A stretch of DNA of 64,000 nucleotides from Pelomonas sp. Root1237 (GTDB lineage Bacteria > Pseudomonadota > Gammaproteobacteria > Burkholderiales > Burkholderiaceae_C), in contig NZ_LMDK01000001.1 in the NCBI RefSeq assembly GCF_001425055.1, positions 385,845-449,844 on the forward strand, in the 5' to 3' direction. Shown piece after piece: positions 1 through 12,104 of this stretch. The first letter of the stretch is position 1. Each line of letters begins with the position of its first letter. The notes beneath the pieces are model-generated. The model ran no database searches and was not told the origin of the DNA. It worked only from the letters and a program-made list of their open reading frames with translations. The position numbers were made by a program, and so were the translations under genes.

Positions 1-1303
1 GGCGGCGCCTGTCAAGGGCAAGGACCGTTATGCGCTGGCGCCCGAGGCCGCGGCGTTGTTGCGGGCGGACGCGTCGGACACGGTCTTCTACCAGGTGCTG
101 GGCCTGCGTGGCGAACTGCTCAGTGGCGATGCGACGTTGGCGGTGCCGACCGAGGATGCCCCCGTCGTGCCCTGGGAGCTGCATTTCCGCGACGACGAGG
201 TCGGCACCGACGCCGTGCGCGTGGCCTATCTCTGGGTGGCGCCCGAGGGGCAGGCCGGGTCGGCCAAGACCATGCTGGTGCAGGTCGCCGAGACGCTGGG
301 CAAGCGCGCCCGGCTGACCAACGAGATCATCAAGGGCGTCATCCTGCCGCAGTTCGTCATCCTGCCGCTGGCGGTGCTGCTGGTCTGGCTGGCGCTGGCG
401 CGTGGCATCTCGCCGCTGAATGAATTGCAGCGGCGCATCCGCTCGCGCGAGAGTTCAGACCTGTCGCCCATTGACGAGCAGCGCGTGCCCGATGAGGTCG
501 CGCCGCTGGTGCAGGCCATCAACGACCTGCTCGCGCGGCTGGACTCATCGATGAGCCGGCAGAAGCACTTCCTGGCCGACGCTGCCCATCAGCTCAAGAC
601 GCCGCTGGCTGGCCTGCGTACCCAGGCCGAGTTCATGCAGCGCGAGATCGATGCTGGCCGCTCCAACCCCGATGAATTGAAACGTTCGCTGGCCCAGATT
701 GCCCGCGCCAGCGAGCGAGCGGCCCACATGGTCAACCAGCTGCTGTCCATGGCCCGCGCTGAAGACGCCGAACAGGCCATGCGGCGTGAACCCGTCAGCC
801 TGGCCGAGATCGCCATCGACACGGTGCGCGATTTCGTGCCGCGCGCGCTGGAGCGCCGCATTGACCTGGGCTACGACGGCGTGGTGCCGGATGAAAGCCG
901 GCTGCGTGTGCATGGCCAGCCGGTGTTGATCGGGGAGCTGATCCGCAACCTCGTCGACAACGCGCTGCTCTACACGCCGGCCGGCGGCCTGGTGACGGTG
1001 CGCGTGGTGGAGGACCCCTTTGGCCAAGTTGTCGTGCTGCAGGTCGAGGACACCGGGCCGGGCATCGCGCCCGCCGAGCGCGACAAGGTGTTCCAGCCCT
1101 TCTACCGCTCGCTCGGCAGCGGTGTGGAAGGCTCGGGCCTGGGGCTGGCCATCGTGCAGGAGATCGTGCAGCACCACGAGGCCGAGCTGACCCTGGATGA
1201 CGCGCGCGTGCGTCGCGCCGTGGGGGGCGAGGCGCCCGACGGCCAGGGGCCGGGGGCGCGGTTCACGATCAGGTTTCCGGCTACGTCTTCACCAGCTTCT
1301 TGA
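1..1303 (+). CDS. TctE/QseC-type sensor histidine kinase, 5' end outside window
   Basis: The frame is open from base 2, so the start lies upstream of the window. Visible in order: the end of a periplasmic sensor domain, a transmembrane helix near bases 340-405 (IILPQFVILPLAVLLVW), a HAMP linker, a HisKA domain with the H-box AAHQLKTPLAGL (phospho-acceptor His at 587-589), and an HATPase domain with N-box LVDNALLYTP, G1 box VEDTGPGIAP and GSGLGLAIVQ. Known role of the family: membrane kinase for an OmpR-type regulator, often for carboxylate uptake. The partner regulator should lie just upstream. The 3' end overlaps the convergent rodA by 23 bases. Confidence 0.93.
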   Translation, partial: AAPVKGKDRYALAPEAAALLRADASDTVFYQVLGLRGELLSGDATLAVPTEDAPVVPWELHFRDDEVGTDAVRVAYLWVAPEGQAGSAKTMLVQVAETLGKRARLTNEIIKGVILPQFVILPLAVLLVWLALARGISPLNELQRRIRSRESSDLSPIDEQRVPDEVAPLVQAINDLLARLDSSMSRQKHFLADAAHQLKTPLAGLRTQAEFMQREIDAGRSNPDELKRSLAQIARASERAAHMVNQLLSMARAEDAEQAMRREPVSLAEIAIDTVRDFVPRALERRIDLGYDGVVPDESRLRVHGQPVLIGELIRNLVDNALLYTPAGGLVTVRVVEDPFGQVVVLQVEDTGPGIAPAERDKVFQPFYRSLGSGVEGSGLGLAIVQEIVQHHEAELTLDDARVRRAVGGEAPDGQGPGARFTIRFPATSSPAS

Positions 1304-2435
1304 CGCGGGCGATCGACAGCAGCAGCCCCAGCGACAACCCCAGCGTCACCATCGCCGTACCGCCATAGCTGACGAAGGGCAGGGGCACGCCCACGACCGG
1401 CAGGATGCCGCTGACCATGCCCATGTTGACGAAGACATAGGTGAAGAAGGACAGCGTCACCGCGCCGGCCATCAGGCGGGTGAACAGGGTCGGCGCGTCG
1501 GAGGCGATCATCAGCCCGCGCAGGATCAGCGCGGTGAAGCCGGCCAGCAGGGCCAGCGCCCCCATCAGTCCAAACTCCTCGCCAAAGGCCGCGAAGATGA
1601 AGTCGGTGGTGCGCTCGGGGATGAACTCCAGGTGGGTCTGCGTGCCCTGCATGAAGCCCTTGCCGGTCATGCCGCCGGAGCCGATGGCGATCTCGCCCTG
1701 GATGATGTGAAAGCCCTTGCCCAGCGGGTCCTTGGACGGGTCCAGCAGCGTGCAGATGCGGTGTTTCTGGTACTCCTTGAGCACCGGCCATTTCAGGTCG
1801 GGCTGGCAGATGGCGTCCTCGCTGAGCACCAGGGCGGTCGCGCCGGCGGCGCCCAGCACCAGGGCCGGCACGATGAGCTTCCACGGCAGGCCGGCGAAGA
1901 AGATCACGTAAAGGCCGGCCGCCAGCACCAGGATGCCGGTGCCCAGGTCGGGCTGCTTGGCGATCAGCAAAAAGGGCACGAGCAGCAGCGCGAAGGCGGC
2001 GATGAAGTCCGGCCAGCGCAGCAGGCCCTCGCGCTTCTGGAACCACCAGGCCAGCATCAGCGGCGTCGCCAGCTTGAGCAGCTCGGACGGCTGGATCTGC
2101 GTGACGCCGATGCTGAGCCAGCGCGTGGCCCCCTTCTTCGTGACACCAAAGAGAGCGGTCGCGATCAGCAGCATCACGCCGATCGTGTACAGCGGAATGG
2201 CCAGGGCCATCAGCTTTTGCGGCGGCACCTGGGCGACGATGAACATCAGCCCCAGTGCCAGCACCATGTTGCGGGCATGGTCGGCAAAGCGCGTGCCGTG
2301 GTCGTAGCCGGCCGAGTACATGCACAGCAGGCCCCAGCCGCACATCCACAGCACGGCGAGCAGCAGCGGGATGTCGAAGCCGCTGAGCCAGGGCTTGAGG
2401 CGTTGCCACAGGGGCGGGCGTTCGATGACGGTCAT
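1281..2435 (-). CDS. rodA: Peptidoglycan glycosyltransferase RodA (SEDS family)
   Basis: A 384-residue SEDS-family polytopic membrane protein. It polymerises lipid II into glycan strands within the elongasome, paired with PBP2. Visible SEDS features are the early GWGLLCMYSAG helix, TKKGATRWLSIG, the QPSELLKL motif, KQPDLGTG with the conserved Asp, and PVVGVPLPFVSYGG near the C-terminus. The start at 2435 gives MTVIERPP and forms an ATGA overlap with the mrdA stop, so the two are translationally coupled. A longer upstream reading frame is only the shadow of mrdA. It is the last gene of mreB-mreC-mreD-mrdA-rodA. Confidence 0.97.
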   Translation of the reverse strand: MTVIERPPLWQRLKPWLSGFDIPLLLAVLWMCGWGLLCMYSAGYDHGTRFADHARNMVLALGLMFIVAQVPPQKLMALAIPLYTIGVMLLIATALFGVTKKGATRWLSIGVTQIQPSELLKLATPLMLAWWFQKREGLLRWPDFIAAFALLLVPFLLIAKQPDLGTGILVLAAGLYVIFFAGLPWKLIVPALVLGAAGATALVLSEDAICQPDLKWPVLKEYQKHRICTLLDPSKDPLGKGFHIIQGEIAIGSGGMTGKGFMQGTQTHLEFIPERTTDFIFAAFGEEFGLMGALALLAGFTALILRGLMIASDAPTLFTRLMAGAVTLSFFTYVFVNMGMVSGILPVVGVPLPFVSYGGTAMVTLGLSLGLLLSIARVKKLVKT

Positions 2436-4456
2436 CGCGAGGCTCCCGAGGCGGGTGCGGGGGGCGCCGAAGCTGCGGAGGCCGAGACCGAGGGCGCTAT
2501 CGGCTGCCAGCCTGACAGTGGTACGTCCGCCACCTTGCGCGGTGTGCCGGTGGGGGCGAAGGTCTGGCCCAGCTGCGTCTTGGCGATGTCTTCCTCGCTG
2601 GGGTACTGGCCCAGCAGCAGATAGTCGAATACGCGGCGCGCAATCGGCGCAGCGGAAGAAGATCCCCAGCCGGCGTTCTCGACGATGACGGCCAGGGCCA
2701 CCGTCGGGTTGTCCACCGGCGCGAAGGCGACGTAGAGCGAATGGTCGCGCTTGCGCTCGTCCGCCTTGATGCTGCTGTACTTCTCGCCGGCCTTCAAGCC
2801 GACGGCCTGAGCCGTGCCGGTCTTGCCGCCGCTCTGGTAGCCCGCGCCCAGGAAAACCTGGCGCGACGTGCCTTCGAGCGTCACGCCGTTCATCGCGTTT
2901 TGAATGACGGCGACGTCGGCGGGCTTCAGCGGCAGCGCGGGCAGCGCATCGCTGGCGATGCGGCGCTGCTCGTGCTTCACCACGTCCTCGATCTCGCGCA
3001 CCAGGCGCGGCTTGTAGCGCTGGCCGCCGGAAGCGATGGTCGAGTAGGCCGTGGCCATCTGCAGCATGGTGAAGCTGTTGTAGCCCTGGCCGATGCCCAG
3101 CGAGATGGTCTCGCCGGGGAACCACTTCTGATTCGCCGGGCTCCTGGCGAAGTAGCGGCGCTTCCAGTCCTGCGAGGGCAGCACGCCGGTGACCTCGCCC
3201 TGCACGTCGATCTCGGTCTTGCGGCCCAGGCCGAAGGGCTCCAGCTGGTCGTGGATCAGGTCCACGCCCATCTCGTTGGCCAGGCTGTAGAAGTAGACGT
3301 TGGACGAGCTGACGATGGCCAGGCGCATGTCCTTGGGGCCGGCGCGATCGGTCTCGGGGCTGCCGAAGGTGCGGCCGCCGAAGCTGTAGGTCAGGTTGTC
3401 GATGATGACCGTGCTGGGCGAGCGCTTGCCACTGTTCAGCGCCGCCATGGCCATCAGCGGCTTGAACGTCGAACCCGGCGGGTAGGTGCCGCGCAGGGCC
3501 CGGTTCAGCAGCGGCTTGTCGATGTCCTCGTTGAGGTCCCGCCAGGAGTCGGCGTCGATGCCGTCGACGAAGAGGTTGGGGTCGAAGGTCGGCTTGGAAA
3601 CAAAGGCCAGCACCTCGCCGTTGCGCGGATCGATGGCGACCAGCGCGCCGCGGCGCTCGCCGAAAAGCCGCTCCACCAGCGCCTGCAGCTTGATGTCGAT
3701 GGACAGGTTCAGCGTGTTGCCGGGCGTCGGCGGCTTGTGGGCAAGGCGCCGCACGGCGCGGCCGCCTGCGCTCGTCTCCACCTGCTCGAAACCGGTCGCG
3801 CCGTGCAGCTCCTTCTCATAGGCCTGTTCCAGGCCCAGCTTGCCGATGTACTCGGTGCCGCGGTAGTTGGCGAGGTCTTCTTCTTCCCAATCGTCCATGG
3901 CCTTCTTCTCGGCCTGGTTGATGCGGCCGATATAGCCGATCAGGTGGGCGCCAACCTCGCCCAGGGGATAGGAGCGGAACAGCCGCGCCTTGATCTCCAC
4001 GCCGGGAAAGCGAAAGCGTTGGGCCGTGAAGCGGGCGACCTCTTCGTCCGTCAGCTTGGTGCGGATGGGCAGGGAGTCGGTGTGCTTGGTTTCTTCCAGC
4101 AAGCGCTTGAAGCGGCGCTTGTCGCGGGCCTGAACCTCGATGACCTGACCCAGGGCCTCGATGGTGGCGTCCAGATCGACGACCTTCTCGGGGTTGATTT
4201 CCAGCGTGTAGGCCGAGTAGTTGCTCGCCAGCACGACGCCGTTGCGGTCCTTGATGAGGCCGCGATTGGGCACGATGGGCACGACGGCGATCCGGTTGGA
4301 CTCGGCGCGTTCGGCGAAGCTGTCGTACTGCACCACCTGCAACCACAGCAGGCGCGCGACCAGCAGGCCGAAGCAGAACAGCACGAAGGCGCCCGCGGCC
4401 AGCACGCGCAGCCGGAAGCGCGACAGCTCCTGGTGGAGGTTCTTGAGGACGACCAC
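2432..4456 (-). CDS. mrdA: Penicillin-binding protein 2 (elongation transpeptidase)
   Basis: A 674-residue class B PBP that cross-links peptidoglycan during lateral wall growth with RodA. It has an N-terminal membrane anchor (VLAAGAFVLFCFGLLVARLL), a pedestal domain beginning near NRIAVVPIVPNRGLIKDRNG, and a transpeptidase domain with all three active-site motifs: STFK (nucleophile Ser329, Lys332), SSN within SSSNVYFY, and KTG (Lys545). The C-terminus is extended by an Ala/Pro/Ser-rich tail (ASAASAPPAPASGAS), which is probably disordered. It sits three bases after mreD and overlaps rodA by four. Confidence 0.97.
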   Translation of the reverse strand: MVVLKNLHQELSRFRLRVLAAGAFVLFCFGLLVARLLWLQVVQYDSFAERAESNRIAVVPIVPNRGLIKDRNGVVLASNYSAYTLEINPEKVVDLDATIEALGQVIEVQARDKRRFKRLLEETKHTDSLPIRTKLTDEEVARFTAQRFRFPGVEIKARLFRSYPLGEVGAHLIGYIGRINQAEKKAMDDWEEEDLANYRGTEYIGKLGLEQAYEKELHGATGFEQVETSAGGRAVRRLAHKPPTPGNTLNLSIDIKLQALVERLFGERRGALVAIDPRNGEVLAFVSKPTFDPNLFVDGIDADSWRDLNEDIDKPLLNRALRGTYPPGSTFKPLMAMAALNSGKRSPSTVIIDNLTYSFGGRTFGSPETDRAGPKDMRLAIVSSSNVYFYSLANEMGVDLIHDQLEPFGLGRKTEIDVQGEVTGVLPSQDWKRRYFARSPANQKWFPGETISLGIGQGYNSFTMLQMATAYSTIASGGQRYKPRLVREIEDVVKHEQRRIASDALPALPLKPADVAVIQNAMNGVTLEGTSRQVFLGAGYQSGGKTGTAQAVGLKAGEKYSSIKADERKRDHSLYVAFAPVDNPTVALAVIVENAGWGSSSAAPIARRVFDYLLLGQYPSEEDIAKTQLGQTFAPTGTPRKVADVPLSGWQPIAPSVSASAASAPPAPASGASR

Positions 4457-4459
4457 GGC

Positions 4460-4981
4460 TCAGAGTGGCCGGTGGGCGTCGCGGTCGGGCGCACGGCGCT
4501 GCGGTGCCAGCAGCAGGAAGCTCGCCACGGGCCACAGCGCCGCCTCGAAGACCGGCGCCAGCAGCACGCCCCAGCCTGGCCACATGCCACCGATGATCAT
4601 CCGCACGATCAACGCCAGCGCATGGGCGCCGAAGAACAGCGGCAGCACCTGCACGGCCTGGGCGCCCAGCGGGAACCAGGTCAGGCGGCGGTGCAGCGTG
4701 ATGGCGCCGAAGCTCAGGCCGCTGTAGGCCAGCGCATGCTGCCCGAGCAGGGCGCCGTCGTGCACGTCCATGGCCAGGCCGAAGATGAAGGCCCACAACA
4801 CGCCGACGCGCCGGGGCTGGTGCACGCCCCAGAACACGAGCACGACGGCCAGCACGTCAGGCGAGGCCGCCAGCCGGCCGGCCGGCACCATGTCGATCAT
4901 CAGCGCGACGATCAGCGTGAAGCCGATGAACCAGGGGTTGGCCGGCAGCAGCAGCTGGTCGGCGGCGCGCGGCATGATCAT
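4460..4981 (-). CDS. mreD: Rod shape-determining protein MreD
   Basis: A 173-residue hydrophobic protein with about five membrane segments. MreD is an inner-membrane partner of MreC in the elongasome. The family is recognised mainly by size, hydropathy and position between mreC and mrdA; visible features are LPANPWFIGFTLIVALMIDM near the start and WAFIFGLAMDVHDGALLGQHAL in the middle. The start at 4981 overlaps the mreC stop as ATGA and has a GGAG-like site upstream in the mreC 3' end. Confidence 0.93.
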   Translation of the reverse strand: MIMPRAADQLLLPANPWFIGFTLIVALMIDMVPAGRLAASPDVLAVVLVFWGVHQPRRVGVLWAFIFGLAMDVHDGALLGQHALAYSGLSFGAITLHRRLTWFPLGAQAVQVLPLFFGAHALALIVRMIIGGMWPGWGVLLAPVFEAALWPVASFLLLAPQRRAPDRDAHRPL

Positions 4982-5970
4982 TGGGAGGCTCCCGAGGCCT
5001 TGGCGGCAGCTTTTTCAGCACGCTCGGCCTTCTTGGCGGCGCGCACGGCGGCCTTGGTGGCCGCGGCAGAGGCGGCTTCATCGGCGGCGGCCGCTTCCGC
5101 TTCCTTCTTGGCAGGCAGATGACGGTCCTGCGGCAGCAAGATGAGGACGTGGCGGGCGCTGTCGGGCTGGGCAATGGGTGCCAGCAGCACCTGGGCGAAG
5201 CTGGAATCGCCGCGCCGCTCGACGACGCTGACCTTGGCGACCGGCAGGCCCGGCGGGTAGACGCCGTCCAGGCCGGAGGTCGTCATCAGGTCGCCGACCT
5301 TGATATCGGCATTCGCGGCCAGGAAACGCAATTCCATGCCCGATCCGTCAGCGCGGCCGGCGGCGGCATTGCGCATCTGCGTGCGGGCGTTCAACAGCGG
5401 GATGGCTGCCTCCTTGTCGGTCAGCAGCGTGACCTCGGCCGACAGCGGGTAGACGCGCGTTACCTGCCCCAGCACGCCGGCCTCATTGATGACCGGCGAA
5501 CCAGCCACCACGCCCAGCGTGGCACCCCGGTCGATGACGACACGGCGCGAAAAGGGGTCGGGTGCTTCGAACAGCACCTCGGCAGGCATCGAGGGCGCAA
5601 TCAGCGAGGGCTTGAGGCCCAGCAGCTTGCGCAGATGGTCGTTCTCGGCCTCCAGCGCCTGGGCGCGCGACAGGCGCTCGGCCTGGGCGCTGAGCTGCCG
5701 CCTGGCCTGGTCCTCGGCCTCCATGGCGCGCTTGGTGCCGCGCAGGTAGTCGCCAGCCGTCTCCCAGGCGTCCACCGGCGTCAGCAGCAGGCGCTGCACC
5801 GGGTGCAGCACCAGCGCATAGGCGCCGCGCACCGGCTGCATGAGCTTGAAACGCGCGTCCGCCACCATCAGCAGCAGCGCGAGCGCCGAACACAGCGCGA
5901 GCTTGGTCAGCGCCGACGGACCCTGGCGGAAGAACGGCGGTGGGGTGCGGTCTAGTGTGCCGAGGGGCAT
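4978..5970 (-). CDS. mreC: Rod shape-determining protein MreC
   Basis: A 330-residue bitopic periplasmic protein that links MreB to PBP2. It has one N-terminal membrane helix (LALCSALALLLMVADARF), a coiled coil around residues 90-130 (EDQARRQLSAQAERLSRAQA), and the beta-rich MreC core (VVIDRGATLGVVAGSPVINE, LMTTSGLDGVYPPGLPVAKV). The C-terminus carries an unusual Ala/Lys-rich tail of about 50 residues (AEAAAADEAASAAATKAAVR and on), low in complexity and beyond the conserved domain. It overlaps mreD by four bases. Confidence 0.96.
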   Translation of the reverse strand: MPLGTLDRTPPPFFRQGPSALTKLALCSALALLLMVADARFKLMQPVRGAYALVLHPVQRLLLTPVDAWETAGDYLRGTKRAMEAEDQARRQLSAQAERLSRAQALEAENDHLRKLLGLKPSLIAPSMPAEVLFEAPDPFSRRVVIDRGATLGVVAGSPVINEAGVLGQVTRVYPLSAEVTLLTDKEAAIPLLNARTQMRNAAAGRADGSGMELRFLAANADIKVGDLMTTSGLDGVYPPGLPVAKVSVVERRGDSSFAQVLLAPIAQPDSARHVLILLPQDRHLPAKKEAEAAAADEAASAAATKAAVRAAKKAERAEKAAAKASGASQ

Positions 5971-6020
5971 GGCGCCGCGAGGTCAGGCAGACAGTGGCGG
6001 TTGCGACGATAAACGCAACG

Positions 6021-6089
6021 ACCGAGGCACAAAGGCACAGAGGAAATGCGGAGCCGGTCTGTTCTCCGTGCCTCTGTGCCTCTGTGGTT
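6021..6089. repeat. Imperfect inverted repeat of the CACAGAGGCACAGAGG type between mreB and mreC
   Basis: Arms at about 6021-6043 and 6066-6088 both contain GGCACAGAGG-type units in opposite orientation. An inner stem (CGGAG at 6049-6053 with CTCCG at 6064-6068) closes a ten-base loop. The arms are themselves internally repeated (GAGGCACAAAGGCACAGAGG). The mreB-mreC mRNA, read on the minus strand, would carry this hairpin between the two genes. Similar CACAGAGGCACAGAGG elements recur between genes in many unrelated genomes, so this is probably a dispersed intergenic repeat rather than part of the operon. Confidence 0.6.
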
Positions 6090-6119
6090 GCATTGCTTCA
6101 GCGTGGGAAGAAGGCCGGT

Positions 6120-7349
<1,230 letters not shown>

Positions 7350-7375
7350 TCAATCCTTACTTCTGAAAACGACTC

Positions 7376-7671
7376 ATGAGCCTCACTCCCGATGACGTGA
7401 GCCGCATCGCCAATTTGGCCCGGCTGGAACTGCAACCGGCTGAATCTGCGGCGCTGCTGGGCAACCTGAACGACTTCTTCAAGATCGTGGACCAGATGAG
7501 CGCCGTGGATACCGCCGGCGTCGAGCCGCTGTACACGCCGCTGTCGGCCATCCAGCAGGTGCAGTTGCGCCTGCGTGATGACGCCGTCACCGAGACCAAC
7601 CAGCGCGAGCTGAACCAGCGCAGCGCCCCGGCCGTCGAGGACGGCCTCTTCCTCGTTCCCAAGGTCATCGA

Positions 7672-7675
<4 letters not shown>
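7376..7675 (+). CDS. gatC: Asp/Glu-tRNA(Asn/Gln) amidotransferase subunit C
   Basis: A 99-residue GatC, the stabilising belt of the GatCAB complex that converts Glu-tRNA(Gln) and Asp-tRNA(Asn) to the amidated forms. Typical features are [48 protein letters not shown] and the C-terminal [13 protein letters not shown]. Its last codons overlap the gatA start (ATGA at 7672), so A is translationally coupled to C. The gene order C-A-B is common in betaproteobacteria. Confidence 0.97.
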
Positions 7676-9159
<1,484 letters not shown>

Positions 9160-9161
9160 AT

Positions 9162-10610
9162 ATGCCAACTTCCAAGCTCATCCGCGGTTATGAGGTCGTC
9201 ATCGGCCTCGAAAACCACGTCCAGCTCTCCACGCAGAGCAAGATCTTCAGCGGCAGCTCGACCGCCTTCGGTGCGGCGCCCAACACCCAGGCTTCGCCGG
9301 TGGACCTGGCCCTGCCCGGCACGCTGCCGGTGCTGAACCGCGCGGCGGTCGAGCGGGCCATCCGCTTTGGCCTGGCGGTTGGCGCCAAGGTGGCGCCGCT
9401 GTCCATCTTCGCGCGCAAGAACTACTTCTACCCGGACCTGCCCAAGGGCTACCAGATCAGCCAGTTCGAGATCCCGGTGGTGCAGGGCGGCTCGGTCGAG
9501 TTCTTCGTCGGCGACGTCAAGCACAAGGTCAACCTGACCCGCGCCCACCTCGAGGAGGATGCAGGCAAGAGCCTGCACGAGGACTATCACGGCCAGTCCG
9601 GCATCGACCTGAACCGCGCCGGCACGCCGCTGCTGGAGATCGTCTCCGAGCCCGACATGCGCTCGGGAGCCGAGGCGGTCGAGTACGCCAAGACGCTGCA
9701 CGCCCTCGTCATGTGGCTGGGCATCTGCGACGGCAACATGCAGGAAGGCTCGTTCCGCTGCGACGTCAACGTGTCGGTGCGCAAGCCCGGCGAGCCCTAT
9801 GGCACCCGCCGCGAGATCAAGAATCTCAACAGCTTCCGCTTCCTGGTCGACGCGGTGAACTACGAGGTCAACTGGCAGATCGATGAGCTGGAGGACGGCC
9901 GCCGAATCAGCCAAGCGACGATCCTTTACAACCCGGACACGGGTGAGACCCGCGCGATGCGCAGCAAGGAAGACTCGGCGGACTACCGCTACTTCCCCGA
10001 CCCCGACCTGCCGCCGCTGGTCATTGCGCCGGAGTGGGTGGAGCGTGTGAAGGGTGAGATGCCCGAGCTGCCGCGCGTGATGGCGGCGCGCTTCGAGAGC
10101 GTCGATGGCCTGCCCGCCTATGACGCGACGATGATGACGCAGAGCCTGGCGACGGCGCGCTACTACGAGGCCGCGAAGGCCGCGGGTGCGGTTCCGAAGC
10201 TGGTTGCAAACTGGGTTATGGGCGAGGTGTCGCGCCGGCTGAATTCGGAAGACCGCGAGATTGATGCCGCGCCAGTCGGCCCGGAGTTGCTGGCCAAGTT
10301 GATCGTGCGCATTACCGACGGCACGATCTCCAACAACTCTGCCAAGCAAGTTTTCGAAGCTTTGTGGAGCGGCGAGGGCAAGGATGTCGATGCAGTCATC
10401 GACGCCAAGGACCTCAGGACGTCGAATGACACCGGCGCCATCGAGGCCATCCTCGACGAGGTGCTGGCCGCCAACCAGAAGTCGGTCGACGAGTTTCGGG
10501 CCGGCAAGGACAAGGCTTTCAACGCGCTGGTCGGCCAGGCGATGAAGGCGACCAAGGGCAAGGCCAACCCCGCCCTGGTCAATGAACTGCTGAAGAAGAA
10601 GCTCGGTTAG
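9162..10610 (+). CDS. gatB: Asp/Glu-tRNA amidotransferase subunit B
   Basis: A 482-residue kinase-like subunit that phosphorylates and amidates the mischarged tRNA. Conserved segments are [63 protein letters not shown], and the YqeY-like C-terminal domain ending [16 protein letters not shown]. It starts two bases after the gatA stop. It ends 24 bases before the convergent secreted-protein gene, with no clear intrinsic terminator in that gap. Confidence 0.98.
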   Translation: MPTSKLIRGYEVVIGLENHVQLSTQSKIFSGSSTAFGAAPNTQASPVDLALPGTLPVLNRAAVERAIRFGLAVGAKVAPLSIFARKNYFYPDLPKGYQISQFEIPVVQGGSVEFFVGDVKHKVNLTRAHLEEDAGKSLHEDYHGQSGIDLNRAGTPLLEIVSEPDMRSGAEAVEYAKTLHALVMWLGICDGNMQEGSFRCDVNVSVRKPGEPYGTRREIKNLNSFRFLVDAVNYEVNWQIDELEDGRRISQATILYNPDTGETRAMRSKEDSADYRYFPDPDLPPLVIAPEWVERVKGEMPELPRVMAARFESVDGLPAYDATMMTQSLATARYYEAAKAAGAVPKLVANWVMGEVSRRLNSEDREIDAAPVGPELLAKLIVRITDGTISNNSAKQVFEALWSGEGKDVDAVIDAKDLRTSNDTGAIEAILDEVLAANQKSVDEFRAGKDKAFNALVGQAMKATKGKANPALVNELLKKKLG

Positions 10611-10634
10611 CCCAGGGTTTGCCCGAAGCTGAAC

Positions 10635-11327
10635 TCAGCGCTTGGGCGTCGGCGGCGGTGCCGTCGGCGGCAGCTCGCCAAGCGGTGGCAGTGAGCCCGG
10701 CGTGGCGCCGGCCCAGAGTTTCTTCAGCCGGGCGAGCTCGGCGTCGAAGGTCTTGTTGATGCGCACGAGTTCGGCCTTCTGGTTCTCGATGAGAACCTGC
10801 TGGGCCTCGATGCTCGCGTCATTGGCGTCCAGCATCTGCTTGAGCTTGGCCGGCAGTGGGCGGCCCTTGTAGAACTCGGCCTCGTCGAGCAGGGGCTTGC
10901 GCTCGATGTTCAGGTCCTTGATGCGGCGCTCGGACATGCGCATGGCCTTGTTGGAGTCGTCCAGCGCGGCGTTGCGGGCGCGCTGGTGGGCGGCCTCGGT
11001 GGGATAGCGCAGCATCAACGTGCGGTCGCGGCGGATGGCGTCCAACTGGGCAATGCGTTCCGCCGCGGCGCGGCGGTCCGCGGCCTCCTTGGCGGTGCGC
11101 TCCTCGGGGCTGAGGAAGGGCGGCAGCGTCGCGCGCTGCGAGCCGTCGGGGTTGAGCACGCGCTGTTCGCGCGTCGTGCACTCGGGGATCGGGCGGTCGC
11201 CGGTCAGCTTGCGGCCATCGGCCGTCGTGCAGGTGTAGATGCCCTTGGCGGGCGTGACGTCTTGCGCCAGCGCGGTGCTGGCGACGAACAGGCCGGCAAG
11301 AACGGGCAGGGCGGGCAGGACGCGCAT
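10635..11327 (-). CDS. Secreted DUF4124-like coiled-coil protein
   Basis: 230 residues with a clear signal peptide (LPALPVLAGLFVASTALAQ). A short DUF4124-like segment follows (GIYTCTTADGRKLTGDRPIP, with a second Cys in ECTTRE), then a long charged helical stretch (residues about 75-200) with coiled-coil character, and a Pro-rich end. The family is usually periplasmic with no known biochemical role. Its start overlaps the pyrE stop by one base (TGATG), so it is probably co-transcribed with pyrE. Confidence 0.85.
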   Translation of the reverse strand: MRVLPALPVLAGLFVASTALAQDVTPAKGIYTCTTADGRKLTGDRPIPECTTREQRVLNPDGSQRATLPPFLSPEERTAKEAADRRAAAERIAQLDAIRRDRTLMLRYPTEAAHQRARNAALDDSNKAMRMSERRIKDLNIERKPLLDEAEFYKGRPLPAKLKQMLDANDASIEAQQVLIENQKAELVRINKTFDAELARLKKLWAGATPGSLPPLGELPPTAPPPTPKR

Positions 11328-11995
11328 CAGACCCCGTAACGCTCTCGGTAGGCCAGCACGGCCGGGCGGTGGGCGGCCAGCTCCGGCGCGCCTTCAAGAA
11401 AGGCCAGCAGGTCGGCAAGACCCGCCACGGCGACGACCGGCAGGCCGTAGCGCTGCTGAACCTGTTGCACGGCAGACTGCGGGCTGTCGACGCCGCCTTC
11501 GGCCGCCTTCTCCTGGCGGTCCAGCGCGATGCTCACACCACAGGGTGTGGCACCGGCGGCCTCGATCATCTGGATGGATTCGCGCACCGAGGTGCCGGCG
11601 GAGATGACGTCGTCGATGATCAGCACGCGGCCCTGGACCGGCGCGCCGACGAGGGTGCCACCCTCGCCATGGTCCTTGGCTTCCTTGCGGTTGTAGGCGA
11701 ACGGCACGTTGTGGCCGCGGCGCGCCAGCTCCATGGATACAGCGGCGGCCAGCGTGATGCCTTTGTAGGCCGGGCCGAAGATCATGTCGAACTGCAGGCC
11801 CGAGGCAATCAGCCGCTCGGCGTAGAAGCCAGCCAGTCGCCCCAGCTTGGCACCGTCATCGAAAAGGCCGGCGTTGAAGAAATAGGGGCTGAGCCGGCCG
11901 GCCTTGGTCTTGAACTCGCCAAAGCGCAGCACGCCAGCCTCGACGGCGAAGGCGACAAAGGACTGGGCGAGAGAGTCGGTGGGCGCGGCGGACAT
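11327..11995 (-). CDS. pyrE: Orotate phosphoribosyltransferase
   Basis: 222 residues, as usual for PyrE. It joins orotate and PRPP to give OMP in pyrimidine synthesis. The PRPP-binding motif VLIIDDVISAGTSVRE is intact, and FNAGLFDDGAKLGRLAGFYA, GPAYKGITLAAAVSMELARR and the catalytic-loop region YNRKEAKDHGEGG match the family. The start at 11995 gives MSAAPTDS. The upstream gap contains only the terminator of the TonB-receptor gene. Confidence 0.97.
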   Translation of the reverse strand: MSAAPTDSLAQSFVAFAVEAGVLRFGEFKTKAGRLSPYFFNAGLFDDGAKLGRLAGFYAERLIASGLQFDMIFGPAYKGITLAAAVSMELARRGHNVPFAYNRKEAKDHGEGGTLVGAPVQGRVLIIDDVISAGTSVRESIQMIEAAGATPCGVSIALDRQEKAAEGGVDSPQSAVQQVQQRYGLPVVAVAGLADLLAFLEGAPELAAHRPAVLAYRERYGV

Positions 11996-12016
11996 GTGAC
12001 AAAGATTCTAGGGGTC

Positions 12017-12052
12017 AAAAAAACAGGCCCGACCCCTAGAAGGGGCCGGGCC
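12017..12052 (-). terminator. Intrinsic terminator of the TonB-receptor gene
   Basis: On the minus strand an 11-pair GC stem (one G-U pair, loop TTCTA) spanning 12026-12052 is followed by seven T residues. It lies about 50 bases downstream of the receptor stop and separates that gene from pyrE. Confidence 0.9.
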
Positions 12053-12104
12053 GTCGATGGTTTTCACCAAGTCGCGGGCGGGGCCCGCATGACGTCTTAC
12101 GGGG

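Noticed and set aside
2741-5122. A 793-codon open frame on the plus strand
   Set aside because: Antisense of mrdA, mreD and mreC, which carry clear motifs and overlapping starts. The plus frame shows only low-complexity Gln/Ala/His sequence.
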